Below are positions 6,942 through 14,190 of a stretch of 24,169 nt of DNA, one piece after another. The notes under the pieces are model-generated. The model ran no database searches and had not been told where the DNA came from. It saw only the letters and a list, made by a program, of their open reading frames with translations. Position 1 is the first letter of the stretch. Every line of letters begins with the position of its first letter. Position numbers and translations under genes: made by a program. Source of the DNA: Thermoflexales bacterium (lineage in GTDB: Bacteria; Chloroflexota; Anaerolineae; Fen-1058). The DNA is taken from positions 1 through 24,169 of the forward strand of contig JAGOBP010000004.1 of assembly GCA_017999195.1 (NCBI GenBank), written 5' to 3'.

Positions 6942-7979
6942 ATGTCTGACTGGGCAATTGATGCGAATCAACTGGTGAAGAAATTTACAAAGCGCGCCAC
7001 GGATGACGCGGCGCAGAGCGCCGGGCCGCGCCGTGGTCTCTTTGGCAAGCGTCCCCCAACCGATTGGTTTACGGCCGTTGACGGCGTCGACCTCCACATT
7101 CAGCGCGGCGAAGTGTTTGGCTTGCTTGGCCCCAATGGCGCGGGCAAATCCACAACCATTCGTATGCTCTGCACACTGCTCGAACCGACGAGCGGCACCG
7201 CCTACGTCAACGGCTTCGACATCATGAAGCAGTCGAATCAGGTGCGGCAAAGTTTGGGGACAGTACTGGCTGGTGAACGCAGCATTTACTGGAAATTGAC
7301 CGCGCGCGAGAATCTGGAATACTTCGCCGCGCTCTACCACGTGCCGCCCGAAGTTGCCCATCGCCGTACGGACGAACTGCTGGAGCGCATGGAATTGACT
7401 GCGCGCGCCAACGACCTGGTGGAGAAATTCTCGACCGGCATGAAGCAGCGCGTCGCCATTGCCCGCGCCCTGCTGGCCCGCCCGCCGATTCTGCTACTGG
7501 ACGAGCCGACGCTGGGCCTCGATCCACAGGCCGCCCGCCGCGTGCGCGAATTGGTGACCGAACTGAAGGCCGAAGGCCACACGATTCTGCTCACGACGCA
7601 CTACATGGAAGAGGCTGACCAGTTGTCCGATCGGATCGGCATCATCGATCAGGGCAAGGTCATCGCGCTGGATACACCTGCCAACTTGAAACAACGTATC
7701 AATCAACAGGACGTGATCAAGTTGGAAGTGGCCGGTTGGCACCCCGATCTGGCCGATTCGCTGCAGAAGTTGCCCAGCGTCAACAACTTGGTCACGCGCC
7801 ACCTGGGCGTCGATTCGGTGTACGAAGTAAATTTGCAAGCCGCCAACAGTCGCGCGATTTTGCCCGGCATCATCGAGCGGCTCAGCACCAACGGCACACA
7901 CTTGATCAACATGAACATCGTGCAGCCTTCGCTGGAAGATGTTTTCATTCATCTGACCGGCAAAGCCCTGCGCGATTAA
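6942..7979 (+). CDS. ABC-2 type transporter, ATP-binding protein
   Basis: This is the 345-residue ATPase of a DrrA/NatA-type exporter. Walker A is GLLGPNGAGKSTT (60-72), the signature KFSTGMKQR (162-170), Walker B ILLLDEPTLGLD (183-194), and the H-loop histidine is H220 in LLTTHYMEEAD. Where the Q-loop glutamine is expected the sequence reads LAGERS, with E112, a variation worth noting. An unusual 20-residue insert rich in A, G and R (about 20-40) separates strand 1 from the ABC core. The C-terminal 90 residues form the regulatory domain usual for this class. A Shine-Dalgarno (TAGGAGCG, overlapping the previous stop) supports the ATG. Two permease genes follow at short spacing, so together they form one exporter; the substrate is unknown. 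Confidence 0.93.
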   Translation: MSDWAIDANQLVKKFTKRATDDAAQSAGPRRGLFGKRPPTDWFTAVDGVDLHIQRGEVFGLLGPNGAGKSTTIRMLCTLLEPTSGTAYVNGFDIMKQSNQVRQSLGTVLAGERSIYWKLTARENLEYFAALYHVPPEVAHRRTDELLERMELTARANDLVEKFSTGMKQRVAIARALLARPPILLLDEPTLGLDPQAARRVRELVTELKAEGHTILLTTHYMEEADQLSDRIGIIDQGKVIALDTPANLKQRINQQDVIKLEVAGWHPDLADSLQKLPSVNNLVTRHLGVDSVYEVNLQAANSRAILPGIIERLSTNGTHLINMNIVQPSLEDVFIHLTGKALRD

Positions 7980-7990
7980 CGGGAGCGATC

Positions 7991-8863
7991 ATGATAGCAG
8001 CCACACCGGCGGTTCGCTCGCTCAGTCGCCGCAACTTCCGATCGGAAGCGCGCGCCTTCTGGGCTGTTTTCCAGCGTGAATGGACGATCTTCCGACGTTA
8101 TCCCAGTTGGATCATTGCGCTGTTCATCTGGCCGATCATTTTTCCGGCGGCCTACATCCTATCGAGCCGCGCCCTGGCCGGGCCGGACGGCAGTGGTTTG
8201 GCCTTGTTTCAGGCCGCCGCCGGCACCACCGACGTGATTGGCTTCATCGGCATCGGCACGACGATTTGGATGTGGCAAAACGTGGTGCTCTGGAACGTAG
8301 GGTTTGCCCTACGCGAAGAACAACTGCGCGGCACGCTCGAATCCAACTGGCTGTCGCCGACGTGGCGCTTCTCGTTCTTGTTGGGCAGCACGCTCACGCA
8401 GATGATCAGCATGGCGATCTTCATGGGCGTCTCCGCGCTGGAGTTCACGCTCTTATTGGGCGCGCGCTTCAATGGCAATCCGCTGCTGGTCCTGCTGGTG
8501 ATGGCGGTCGCCGCCCCATCGATCTACGGATTGGGCTTTGCCTTTGCCAGTCTGGTCATCACCGTGAAAGAGGCCAACGCCTTTGTGTTTCTAGTACGCG
8601 GCCTGGTGATGATCTTTTGCGGCGTCACGTTTCCCATCAGCGTGCTGCCCGGCTGGATGCAAGGCATCGCGCAGTGGCTGCCGCCGACGTACATCATTCA
8701 CGGCCTGCGCAACGCCGCTCTGAACGGTGCAGATTTTCAGGCCCTATTGCCCGATCTGATCCCCCTGCTCGTCTTCGGCGTGATGTGGTTAGGCATAGGC
8801 TACGCGCTCTTCAATTTTATGGAACGCCGCGCTCGGCGCACCGGCGCGATAGGTCAGTATTAA
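7991..8863 (+). CDS. ABC-2 type transporter, permease 1
   Basis: This is a 290-residue membrane protein with about six helices, beginning after the amphipathic stretch AFWAVFQREWTIFRRYPSW (22-40). The segment FCGVTFPISVLPGWMQGIAQWLPPTY (about 209-234) is the ABC-2 signature region. The C-terminus reads ERRARRTGAIGQY, and the second permease ends in a very similar ERRVRQRGTLGQH, so the two are paralogues that probably pair as a heterodimer. The reading frame is open upstream to 7736 inside the ATPase gene. The ATG at 7991 is right because it follows the ATPase stop by 11 nt and has GGGAGCG just upstream. Confidence 0.92.
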   Translation: MIAATPAVRSLSRRNFRSEARAFWAVFQREWTIFRRYPSWIIALFIWPIIFPAAYILSSRALAGPDGSGLALFQAAAGTTDVIGFIGIGTTIWMWQNVVLWNVGFALREEQLRGTLESNWLSPTWRFSFLLGSTLTQMISMAIFMGVSALEFTLLLGARFNGNPLLVLLVMAVAAPSIYGLGFAFASLVITVKEANAFVFLVRGLVMIFCGVTFPISVLPGWMQGIAQWLPPTYIIHGLRNAALNGADFQALLPDLIPLLVFGVMWLGIGYALFNFMERRARRTGAIGQY

Positions 8864-8888
8864 TCATGAGCAATAATGAGGTAACGCC

Positions 8889-9740
8889 ATGAACCCGATT
8901 GGACTTTCTCAACCCAACTGGCGATCCCAGTGGCGCGCGCTGCTGGCCATCGCAGCCAAAGATTGGCGACAATATTGGCGTTACCCGTTGAATGCCGTCT
9001 CGTCCGTGCTGCAACCGATTGTCTGGTTGACGCCCATCTACTTCATGGGACAGGCCTTCAGCGTCAATGGCGAAGCACAGGGGTTTGCGGGCTACAGCGG
9101 CTCGACGGATTACATGTCGTTTATCCTGGTGGGCACGGCCTTGAGCAATTTCATCAATGCCGTCTTCTGGGGCATGGGCTACGCCTTGAAAAACGATATG
9201 GATGCGGGCGTGCTGGAAGCCAACTGGCTAACCCCTGTGCCGCGCCCGCTGCTGTTGATCGGCCACACCTTTACCAACTTGCTGGTGACGGCCATCACTT
9301 CCAGCCTGATGCTGATCGTAGCGGCGCTGATCTTCGGCTTTAGGCCGGGCGGCAATCTGGCGCTGGCCTTCGTGACGGTGCTGCCGATGTTGTTGGGCTT
9401 GTACGGTTTTGGCTTCGCCTTCGCCGCCATCGTGATGATGGTCCGCGAGGCCAACACGCTGACCGATGTGAGCAGTTTTCTGGTGCGGATTTTCTCCGGG
9501 GCTGATTTTCCGGTGAATTCGCTGCCCAGTTTCTTGCTACCGATCTCGCTGGCGCTGCCCTTAACCTACGGCTTCGACGCGGTGCGCGGCCTGCTCTTGG
9601 GCACACGCACGTTGTTACCAACCACGCTCGAACTTGGCTTGATGATTGTCTTCATGGTTGCAATGATCTTCCTAGGCTTGCGCGTCTTTGCCGCGTTGGA
9701 GCGGCGCGTGCGTCAACGCGGCACGCTGGGACAGCATTGA
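8889..9740 (+). CDS. ABC-2 type transporter, permease 2
   Basis: This is a 283-residue, six-helix permease paralogous to its upstream neighbour. Shared landmarks are an N-terminal KDWRQYWRYPLNAV (24-37), a segment LEANWLTPVPRP (109-120) that matches LESNWLSPTWR in permease 1, and RIFSGADFPVNSLPSFL (200-216) in place of the FPISVLP region. The ribosome binding site GAGG (8878-8881) is 7 nt before the ATG, and 25 nt separate the two permeases. It is the last gene of the DUF2089-exporter operon. A heptamer run starts right after its stop codon. Confidence 0.92.
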   Translation: MNPIGLSQPNWRSQWRALLAIAAKDWRQYWRYPLNAVSSVLQPIVWLTPIYFMGQAFSVNGEAQGFAGYSGSTDYMSFILVGTALSNFINAVFWGMGYALKNDMDAGVLEANWLTPVPRPLLLIGHTFTNLLVTAITSSLMLIVAALIFGFRPGGNLALAFVTVLPMLLGLYGFGFAFAAIVMMVREANTLTDVSSFLVRIFSGADFPVNSLPSFLLPISLALPLTYGFDAVRGLLLGTRTLLPTTLELGLMIVFMVAMIFLGLRVFAALERRVRQRGTLGQH

Positions 9741-9761
9741 CAATGAACAATGAACAATGTG
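9741..9761 (+). repeat. Short heptanucleotide repeat directly after a stop codon
   Basis: Three 7-nt units in register, CAATGAA, CAATGAA and CAATGTG, begin at the base after the TGA of permease 2. The period is the same as in the longer arrays at 14083, 15429 and 16920, although the unit sequence differs. Confidence 0.75.
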
Positions 9762-9781
9762 GTTCTTTGATTCAAGCAGCC

Positions 9782-9882
9782 GTTTTAGTGTCAATACTGT
9801 TTAGTTAGCGGGCCGGGCTCCCATGCCCGGCGGCGTGGGAGCCGCCTCTGCTGGCTTATCTAAACAGTATTGGTTTTAGTGT
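9782..9882. repeat. 10-bp target-site duplication flanking the MITE-like element
   Basis: GTTTTAGTGT at 9782-9791 and an identical copy at 9873-9882 directly abut the two ends of the palindromic element, with no base between. This is the footprint of a transposition event. Confidence 0.85.
9792..9872. mobile_element. MITE-like 81-bp palindromic element
   Basis: The ends are a perfect 13-bp terminal inverted repeat, CAATACTGTTTAG and CTAAACAGTATTG. The similarity runs a few bases further inward with one gap. The centre is GC-rich and itself palindromic: GCCGGGC/GCCCGGC, and GGCTCCCA against TGGGAGCC. There is no coding capacity. It is flanked exactly by a 10-bp direct repeat. Non-autonomous movement by a transposase encoded elsewhere, perhaps of the IS4 type that makes 10- to 12-bp duplications, is inferred. 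Confidence 0.82.
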
Positions 9883-9918
9883 TTCTCCGTGTCCTTCGCG
9901 GATGGATCAGGTAAGCCA

Positions 9919-10896
9919 ATGAACACCGAACAATTACCGGGCAAATTGCGCCCGATGAAATTAACCGAACTCGATAAGATGCTCGATCTGATGGAAGTGG
10001 CCTTCGCCGACGACGCAGCGCGCGAGGGTCGCAGCCTGCGTGCGGATATGGCTGGCATTCAGCGGTTGCTGCCGGTGCTGCGCGTCTTGATGAAGATTAA
10101 GCCCAGTTTTGCCGACAAATTCTACACACTGGCCTGGGAAGTGGATAGCCGCTTTGTGGCCGGCATCACGCTGAGCCAGCAAGGCAGCGATAAGCAGCGC
10201 TGGTATATCTTCAACGTCGCCACGCACCCCGATTTTCGCGGGCGCGGCCTGGCGCGCAAATTGGTCACGGCCGCACTCGATCACGTTCGCGCGCGAGGCG
10301 GAAAACGGGTGCTATTGGATGTGCGCGCGGATAACGTCGCGGCGTACAATTTATACGCCAGCGTGGGCTTCTTGCATTTGGAAACCAGCACGACCTTAAA
10401 GGGGACGTTGTCGCACTTGCCCGATTGCGTTTGGCCGTCGGACTACACCGTGCGCCAACTACGCGACGGCGAATGGCAACCCGCCTTCGATCTGGCCCAG
10501 CGCGTGGCGTCCGAAGCCACCCGCACCGTGTGCCCCATCACGCCCGATCAATTTCGCGACGGGCCGGTCGCGCGCCTCATGCAGCGCGTGATGACGCGTG
10601 CGCAAAAACGCCACGCCGAACGTTGGTTGGTCGAGCGGGCGGGCCAACCGATCGGGTTGGCGGCAAGTTACGCGCAGTTGACCGGCCGCAATCCACACCA
10701 CATCAAAGTTTCGCTTGATCCGGCGGCAGGCGACATCGCCCCGGCTCTGTTGGCGCAGACGATCAATCGGGTTGTCAACGGCACCGCCCATGCGTGTTTG
10801 ATCGACGTGCCCGGTGATTCGAGCGCGATCAACTTTTTGAAATCAATCGGTTGTGAAGCCATCGAAACAACTCATCAATTAGGTCTGGCTTTGTAA
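9919..10896 (+). CDS. Two-lobe GNAT acetyltransferase
   Basis: This is a 325-residue protein with two GNAT-like halves. Lobe 1 (about 8-165) carries a full acetyl-CoA motif A, VATHPDFRGRGLARKLVTAA (100-119, loop R-G-R-G-L-A), and the motif B segment DNVAAYNLYASVGF (138-151). Lobe 2 (about 175-325) begins YTVRQLRDGEW and keeps the fold pattern, but no recognisable R/Q-x-x-G-x-G/A loop, so it is probably catalytically inactive. The ATG at 9919 is used instead of an in-frame GTG at 9889, which lies in repeat-like DNA next to the MITE-like element. The protein is paralogous to the product of 12028-13014, and the two genes flank the DUF4097 gene. The substrate is unknown. Confidence 0.85.
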   Translation: MNTEQLPGKLRPMKLTELDKMLDLMEVAFADDAAREGRSLRADMAGIQRLLPVLRVLMKIKPSFADKFYTLAWEVDSRFVAGITLSQQGSDKQRWYIFNVATHPDFRGRGLARKLVTAALDHVRARGGKRVLLDVRADNVAAYNLYASVGFLHLETSTTLKGTLSHLPDCVWPSDYTVRQLRDGEWQPAFDLAQRVASEATRTVCPITPDQFRDGPVARLMQRVMTRAQKRHAERWLVERAGQPIGLAASYAQLTGRNPHHIKVSLDPAAGDIAPALLAQTINRVVNGTAHACLIDVPGDSSAINFLKSIGCEAIETTHQLGLAL

Positions 10897-10911
10897 ACAG
10901 GAGGAACCACT

Positions 10912-12021
10912 ATGACCACAGCCAACTATGCAACTTCCGGCGCGCCGCACCTGGTGATTACGTGCCACAACGATCTGTCCATCACGGGCGGCAGCGAGGC
11001 GAACGTCAACATCGTCATCGACGACGATTCGCCAGCCAACCGCATCGAGCGCCACGACGAGACGATCATCATCACTGCCGTCGATTCGTGCGACATCGTC
11101 TGCCCGCCCGGCGCGTCGATCGCGATTGAACAAGTCAGCGGCGATTTGCGTGTGACGCAAATCAAAGGTACACTCGCCATTCAGACCGTCAACGGCGATG
11201 CCGCCCTGCGCGATGTGGGCCTGACCGACGTGCAAACGGTGCAAGGCGATTTGGCCGCGCGCGATGTCGACGGCGATTTGCGGATCGGCACGGTGCGCGG
11301 CGACGCCAAACTCAAGCGCGTCGGCGGCCAGGTCATGGCCGATCGGATCTCCGGCGATTTGTCGGCGCAAGACCTCGATTCGGGCGCGGCCTTCAATCAG
11401 GTGGCCGGTGACGCCTCGCTGGAGATTGACTTCGCGCCCGATCAAGCGTACGCGGCCAGCGTGAAAGGCGACATCGTGTTGCGCGTCAACGGCGGCGGTG
11501 CGCAGTTGGCGCTGAAGGCGGGCGGCGACCTGCACAGCCGCTTGCCGATGACGAACTGGCAAGGCAACGAGCACGAAGCCATCGGCACCATCGGCGACGG
11601 CTCGGCCAAAGTGGCCCTGAACGCGGGCGGCGACCTGCTGGTGCTGCCGGGCAAATCAGGCAGCGGCTTCGATCCGAATGTGTTCTCGGAACAAGTCGAG
11701 TCGATGATCGAATCGGCGATGGGCCAGTTTGAGTCGCAAATGTCGCGGGTACAGCGCGAATTAGAGGAACGCTGGGGCAAGAATAATCCGCTGGAACGCG
11801 CGGCCGGGCGGGCCAAACGTAGCGCCGAGCGCGCTCAGCGGCGCACCGAGCGGGCCGCGGGATCGTGGGGGGCTTTTGCCACACCGCCCCGCCCGCCCGC
11901 GCCGCCCAAACCCGCGCAGCCGGTCAGCGATGAAGAACGACTGCTGGTCTTGAAGATGGTTGAAGCCGGCCAAATTACCGTAGAAGAAGCGGCGAAATTA
12001 CTCGCCTCGCTGGAAGGATAA
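10912..12021 (+). CDS. DUF4097-family (YvlB/LiaX-like) protein with C-terminal SHOCT-like motif
   Basis: This is a 369-residue protein without a signal peptide. Residues about 70-245 are beta repeats with a 'GDL/GDA' turn every 15-20 residues (SGDLRV, NGDAAL, QGDLAA, DGDLRI, RGDAKL, SGDLSA), the DUF4097 pattern of a beta-helix-like sheet. A charged helical region (about 259-317) rich in E, R and A follows, then a proline-rich hinge (PPRPPAPPKP, 325-334). The end is the helical motif EERLLVLKMVEAGQITVEEA (341-360). In Bacillus YvlB a similar motif is at the N-terminus. AGGAGG lies about 9 nt before the ATG. The gene sits between two two-lobe GNAT genes and 6 nt upstream of the second. A role in envelope sensing or stress is inferred from the family. 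Confidence 0.85.
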   Translation: MTTANYATSGAPHLVITCHNDLSITGGSEANVNIVIDDDSPANRIERHDETIIITAVDSCDIVCPPGASIAIEQVSGDLRVTQIKGTLAIQTVNGDAALRDVGLTDVQTVQGDLAARDVDGDLRIGTVRGDAKLKRVGGQVMADRISGDLSAQDLDSGAAFNQVAGDASLEIDFAPDQAYAASVKGDIVLRVNGGGAQLALKAGGDLHSRLPMTNWQGNEHEAIGTIGDGSAKVALNAGGDLLVLPGKSGSGFDPNVFSEQVESMIESAMGQFESQMSRVQRELEERWGKNNPLERAAGRAKRSAERAQRRTERAAGSWGAFATPPRPPAPPKPAQPVSDEERLLVLKMVEAGQITVEEAAKLLASLEG

Positions 12022-12027
12022 ACGCGC

Positions 12028-13014
12028 ATGGTGGCACAGGCCACATCCAACGATCAAGCCTATTCCGGCCTCCGCCCGATCAATTCTTCGCGCGACATCG
12101 TCAGCGTGGCGGCGCTGGTGGAGCAGGCCTTTGCCGACGACATGGACGCGGCGGGCCGCAAAGCCATGCGCGAGATGCGGCTGATGGGCCAGTGGTTTGG
12201 CTGGATGGATTTCTTTGCCACGCCGGGGCAAGGCGCGCTGCCGGGCTTCGTGTGGATCGAGTCTGGCCGCATTGTGGGCAACGTCACCGTGCGGCGGCTC
12301 AGTTCGTTCGGGCACGGCTGGATGATCGGGAATGTGGCGGTCGATTCGGTGTGGCGGCGGCGCGGCATCGCGCGGCAGTTGATGCAAGCGGCGATCGATC
12401 TGGCGCGCGAACAAGATGCCGATTGGATCTCATTGCAAGTCCGATCGGACAACGCGAGCGCGCACGATCTCTATCGTTCATTGGGTTTTGAGGATGTGGG
12501 CGAAACGGTCTATTTTGATCGGGCGCACTTCGATCCGATTGGTGCGCCGCCACAGCTGGTGGAGGGTCGCCTGCGCACCGCCCGGCCCTATGACGCCGAG
12601 CGCATCTACACGCTGGCGCAGGCCAGTGTGCCAGACAGTGTGCGCTGGGCCGAGCCGGTGTATCGCAGCAGTTTCGACCTAAGCGCAGAGCGGCGTGTCA
12701 CGAACTGGCTGACCAATACGCAGCAAGTCTGGCGCGTGATCGAAGTGGGCGATCAGTTGTGGGGCGCGGCCCTGGCCGAAGTCAATCGCCGTTCGCGGCA
12801 AGGCAAGTTGTTCTTGTGGGTCGTTCCCGCGCGCGCCGGCCGCATCGAGCAAGTGCTTGTCGATAGCGTTCTGGCGGAAATTAAGACGCCCGTCCAGCAG
12901 ATGACGGCGCGCGTGCCCGGCTCGCAAGTCGCCAGCCGGGTGGCGTTGGCGACGCGCGGCTTTCAACAAGTGCGCGCCCTGACGCACATGCGGCTGACAA
13001 TCCCGAATAAGTAA
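12028..13014 (+). CDS. Two-lobe GNAT acetyltransferase (paralogue)
   Basis: This 328-residue protein has the same plan as the product of 9919-10896. Lobe 1 carries NVAVDSVWRRRGIARQLMQA (102-121, loop R-R-R-G-I-A) and DNASAHDLYRSLGF (141-154). Lobe 2 (about 175-328) starts with GRLRTARPYDAERIY and lacks a visible acetyl-CoA loop. The ATG at 12028 is 6 nt after the DUF4097 stop, and the purine-rich GGAAGGA over that stop serves as ribosome binding site. Conservation between the two paralogues is clear in lobe 1 and weak in lobe 2, which suggests lobe 2 binds different partners. The targets are unknown; the neighbours suggest an envelope- or translation-linked modification, but this is inference. 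Confidence 0.85.
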   Translation: MVAQATSNDQAYSGLRPINSSRDIVSVAALVEQAFADDMDAAGRKAMREMRLMGQWFGWMDFFATPGQGALPGFVWIESGRIVGNVTVRRLSSFGHGWMIGNVAVDSVWRRRGIARQLMQAAIDLAREQDADWISLQVRSDNASAHDLYRSLGFEDVGETVYFDRAHFDPIGAPPQLVEGRLRTARPYDAERIYTLAQASVPDSVRWAEPVYRSSFDLSAERRVTNWLTNTQQVWRVIEVGDQLWGAALAEVNRRSRQGKLFLWVVPARAGRIEQVLVDSVLAEIKTPVQQMTARVPGSQVASRVALATRGFQQVRALTHMRLTIPNK

Positions 13015-13071
13015 CGAGTGCCGAAGAGCAGCCAACTGGCATCTACCGTCAGTCGGTGAGTGGAGGGTATC

Positions 13072-13461
13072 ATGGCTAGCGCCGAAGAACGTTTGCAAAT
13101 TCTCAAGATGATTCAGGAAGGCAAAATCACCGCCGAAGAGGGCGCAAAATTGCTGCAAGCCTTAAGTGCGGGCGGCAAGAGCGACAAGCGCCCCCCCAAT
13201 CCGCCCGTCATGGGCAGCAGCGATCCGCGCTGGTTTCGGGTGCGCGTCACCGATACACGCAGCGGCAAGAACAAGGTCAACGTCAACATCCCGATGGGCC
13301 TGGTTAACGTAGGATTGCGCATGGGTGCGCGCTTTGCGCCCAACCTGGACAGCGTTAACTACGACGACCTGATGACGGCCATCAAGAGCGGGCAAAGCGG
13401 CCGGGTGCTGGACGTGACCGACGAAGAAGTGGGCGAGCGCGTGGAGATTTTCGTCGAGTAG
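13072..13461 (+). CDS. SHOCT-like domain protein with conserved C-terminal domain
   Basis: This is a 129-residue protein. Residues 4-31 (EERLQILKMIQEGKITAEEG...) are nearly the same motif that ends the DUF4097 protein. A polar linker (32-50) leads to a second domain (52-128): WFRVRVTDTRSGKNKVNVNI, then PMGLVNVGLRMGARFAP, and a C-terminal GRVLDVTDEEVGERVEIFVE. I have seen this pairing in small proteins beside DUF4097 and YvlD genes. The ATG at 13072 follows GGAGGG at a good distance, and an in-frame GTG at 13060 lies over that site. There are no membrane helices, so it is cytosolic. A partner or regulator role with the DUF4097 protein is inferred. Confidence 0.82.
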   Translation: MASAEERLQILKMIQEGKITAEEGAKLLQALSAGGKSDKRPPNPPVMGSSDPRWFRVRVTDTRSGKNKVNVNIPMGLVNVGLRMGARFAPNLDSVNYDDLMTAIKSGQSGRVLDVTDEEVGERVEIFVE

Positions 13462-13486
13462 GCGCGCCGCGAGGTCGCGCCGCCGC

Positions 13487-13495
13487 TGGTATAAT
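13487..13495 (+). promoter_or_regulatory. Extended -10 promoter for the leader and YvlD-like gene
   Basis: TGG and a perfect TATAAT (13490-13495) form an extended -10 box without a matching -35. The predicted start near 13502 gives a leader of about 200 nt before the ATG at 13702. A GC-rich hairpin (13461-13466 with 13476-13481) lies just upstream but lacks a T run. Confidence 0.6.
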
Positions 13496-13523
13496 CGATC
13501 ACATAGTCAATGCGGAGTCAGAC

Positions 13524-13568
13524 GTGCCCACACGCCGGTTTACGCGCGATCTACCAAGTGGGCGTTGA
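13524..13568 (+). CDS. Possible 14-codon leader peptide
   Basis: GGAG (13514-13517) stands 6 nt before a GTG that opens the short frame VPTRRFTRDLPSGR followed by TGA (13566-13568). Four of 14 residues are arginine. It begins about 20 nt after the predicted transcription start, and its stop is immediately followed by strong RNA stem-loops. This layout is expected of a ribosome-sensing leader. It may be fortuitous. Confidence 0.4.
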   Translation: MPTRRFTRDLPSGR

Positions 13569-13574
13569 CCGCTC

Positions 13575-13659
13575 CCGATGGATTGCCAAATCCATCGGCT
13601 CTCCCGGCGGATTTGGCAACACCGCACTGCGCGCAGTGGGCGCAAGTGTCCGCCGGGAG
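13575..13659 (+). promoter_or_regulatory. Structured leader with mutually exclusive stems
   Basis: Stem 1 pairs 13575-13584 with 13589-13598 (10 bp, 4-nt loop). Stem 2 pairs 13601-13611 with 13649-13659 (11 bp) and encloses the palindrome CACTGCGCGCAGTG (13625-13638). A competing 11-bp pairing joins 13583-13593 to 13609-13619; it destroys stem 1 and opens the top of stem 2. All three are perfect matches. No T run follows, so a translational switch or a palindromic insertion fits better than a terminator. Confidence 0.6.
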
Positions 13660-13701
13660 CAATTTAGAAATCAAATCTCTTCATTTAGGAGCAAATCGAC
13701 A

Positions 13702-14067
13702 ATGGGTCGATCTGGATCGTTTCTCACTCGTACAATCGTGGCCGGACTGGGTCTGCTCATAGCCATTTCGATCGTGCCCGGCATCAAATTCGGCGGCAGC
13801 GCCGGACAATTTCTGGTGCTGGCCTTGATCTTTGGCGTCGTCAATGCCGTCATCCGGCCCATCCTGAAATTCCTCAGTTGCCCGCTCGTCCTACTGACGC
13901 TGGGCTTGTTCGTCCTGGTCATCAACGCGCTGATGCTGCTCATCACGCAGTCACTGGCCCAAACCCTGGGCATTGCCTTTGTCGTCGACGGCTTCGGCTC
14001 GGCCCTCATCGGCGCAATCGTCGTCAGCATCATCAGCGTCCTGGCCAACGCCGTCATTCGAGATTAA
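13702..14067 (+). CDS. YvlD-like membrane protein (phage holin 4_2 superfamily)
   Basis: This is a 121-residue protein with four membrane segments: about 8-26, 35-54, 60-84 and 96-118. The segment FGVVNAVIRPILKFLSCPLV (44-63) followed by LLTLGLFVLVINALMLL (64-80) is the hallmark of this family, which includes Bacillus YvlD. The start is the ATG at 13702 with AGGAG (13687-13691) 10 nt upstream. A longer frame back to 13510 only covers the structured leader and is rejected. In Bacillus, yvlD lies in an operon with the DUF4097 gene yvlB; here the DUF4097 and SHOCT-like genes lie just upstream, separated by one GNAT. A membrane or envelope role is inferred from that association. Confidence 0.9.
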   Translation: MGRSGSFLTRTIVAGLGLLIAISIVPGIKFGGSAGQFLVLALIFGVVNAVIRPILKFLSCPLVLLTLGLFVLVINALMLLITQSLAQTLGIAFVVDGFGSALIGAIVVSIISVLANAVIRD

Positions 14068-14082
14068 GGCGTGCTGGTGGTT

Positions 14083-14167
14083 GGTCAACTGGCGACTGGT
14101 CAATTGGTAACTGGTGACTGGGTAACTGATCACCGATCACCAATCACCGATTACTGATTACCAATCC
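14083..14167. repeat. Heptanucleotide repeat array with opposed halves
   Basis: About twelve 7-nt units fill the gap between two genes. Units at 14083-14125 read like TGGTCAA, TTGGTAA and CTGGTGA (one unit is 8 nt). Units at 14126-14167 read CTGATCA, CCGATCA, CCAATCA, CCGATTA, CTGATTA and CCAATCC. The second half resembles the reverse complement of the first, so the array can fold back on itself. It resembles the heptameric STRR sequences known from cyanobacteria in period, not in sequence. Confidence 0.85.
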
Positions 14168-14190
14168 CCCGCATTTCATCGGAGATCCCC

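Noticed and set aside
9881..9918. GTG at 9889 as start of the two-lobe GNAT
   Set aside because: It lies in repeat-like sequence beside the MITE-like element without a ribosome binding site; the ATG at 9919 fits the GNAT N-terminus better.
10879..11574. Minus-strand frame of 231 codons opposite the DUF4097 gene
   Set aside because: It mirrors the repeat-rich plus-strand gene, has no recognisable domain or start signal, and would overlap the gene almost completely.
13461..13481. Terminator after the SHOCT-like gene
   Set aside because: The GGCGCG/CGCGCC stem has a long loop and no T run, so it does not qualify as an intrinsic terminator.
13510..13701. N-terminal extension of the YvlD-like protein back to 13510
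   Set aside because: It translates the palindromic leader, breaks the family length, and the ATG at 13702 has its own AGGAG.
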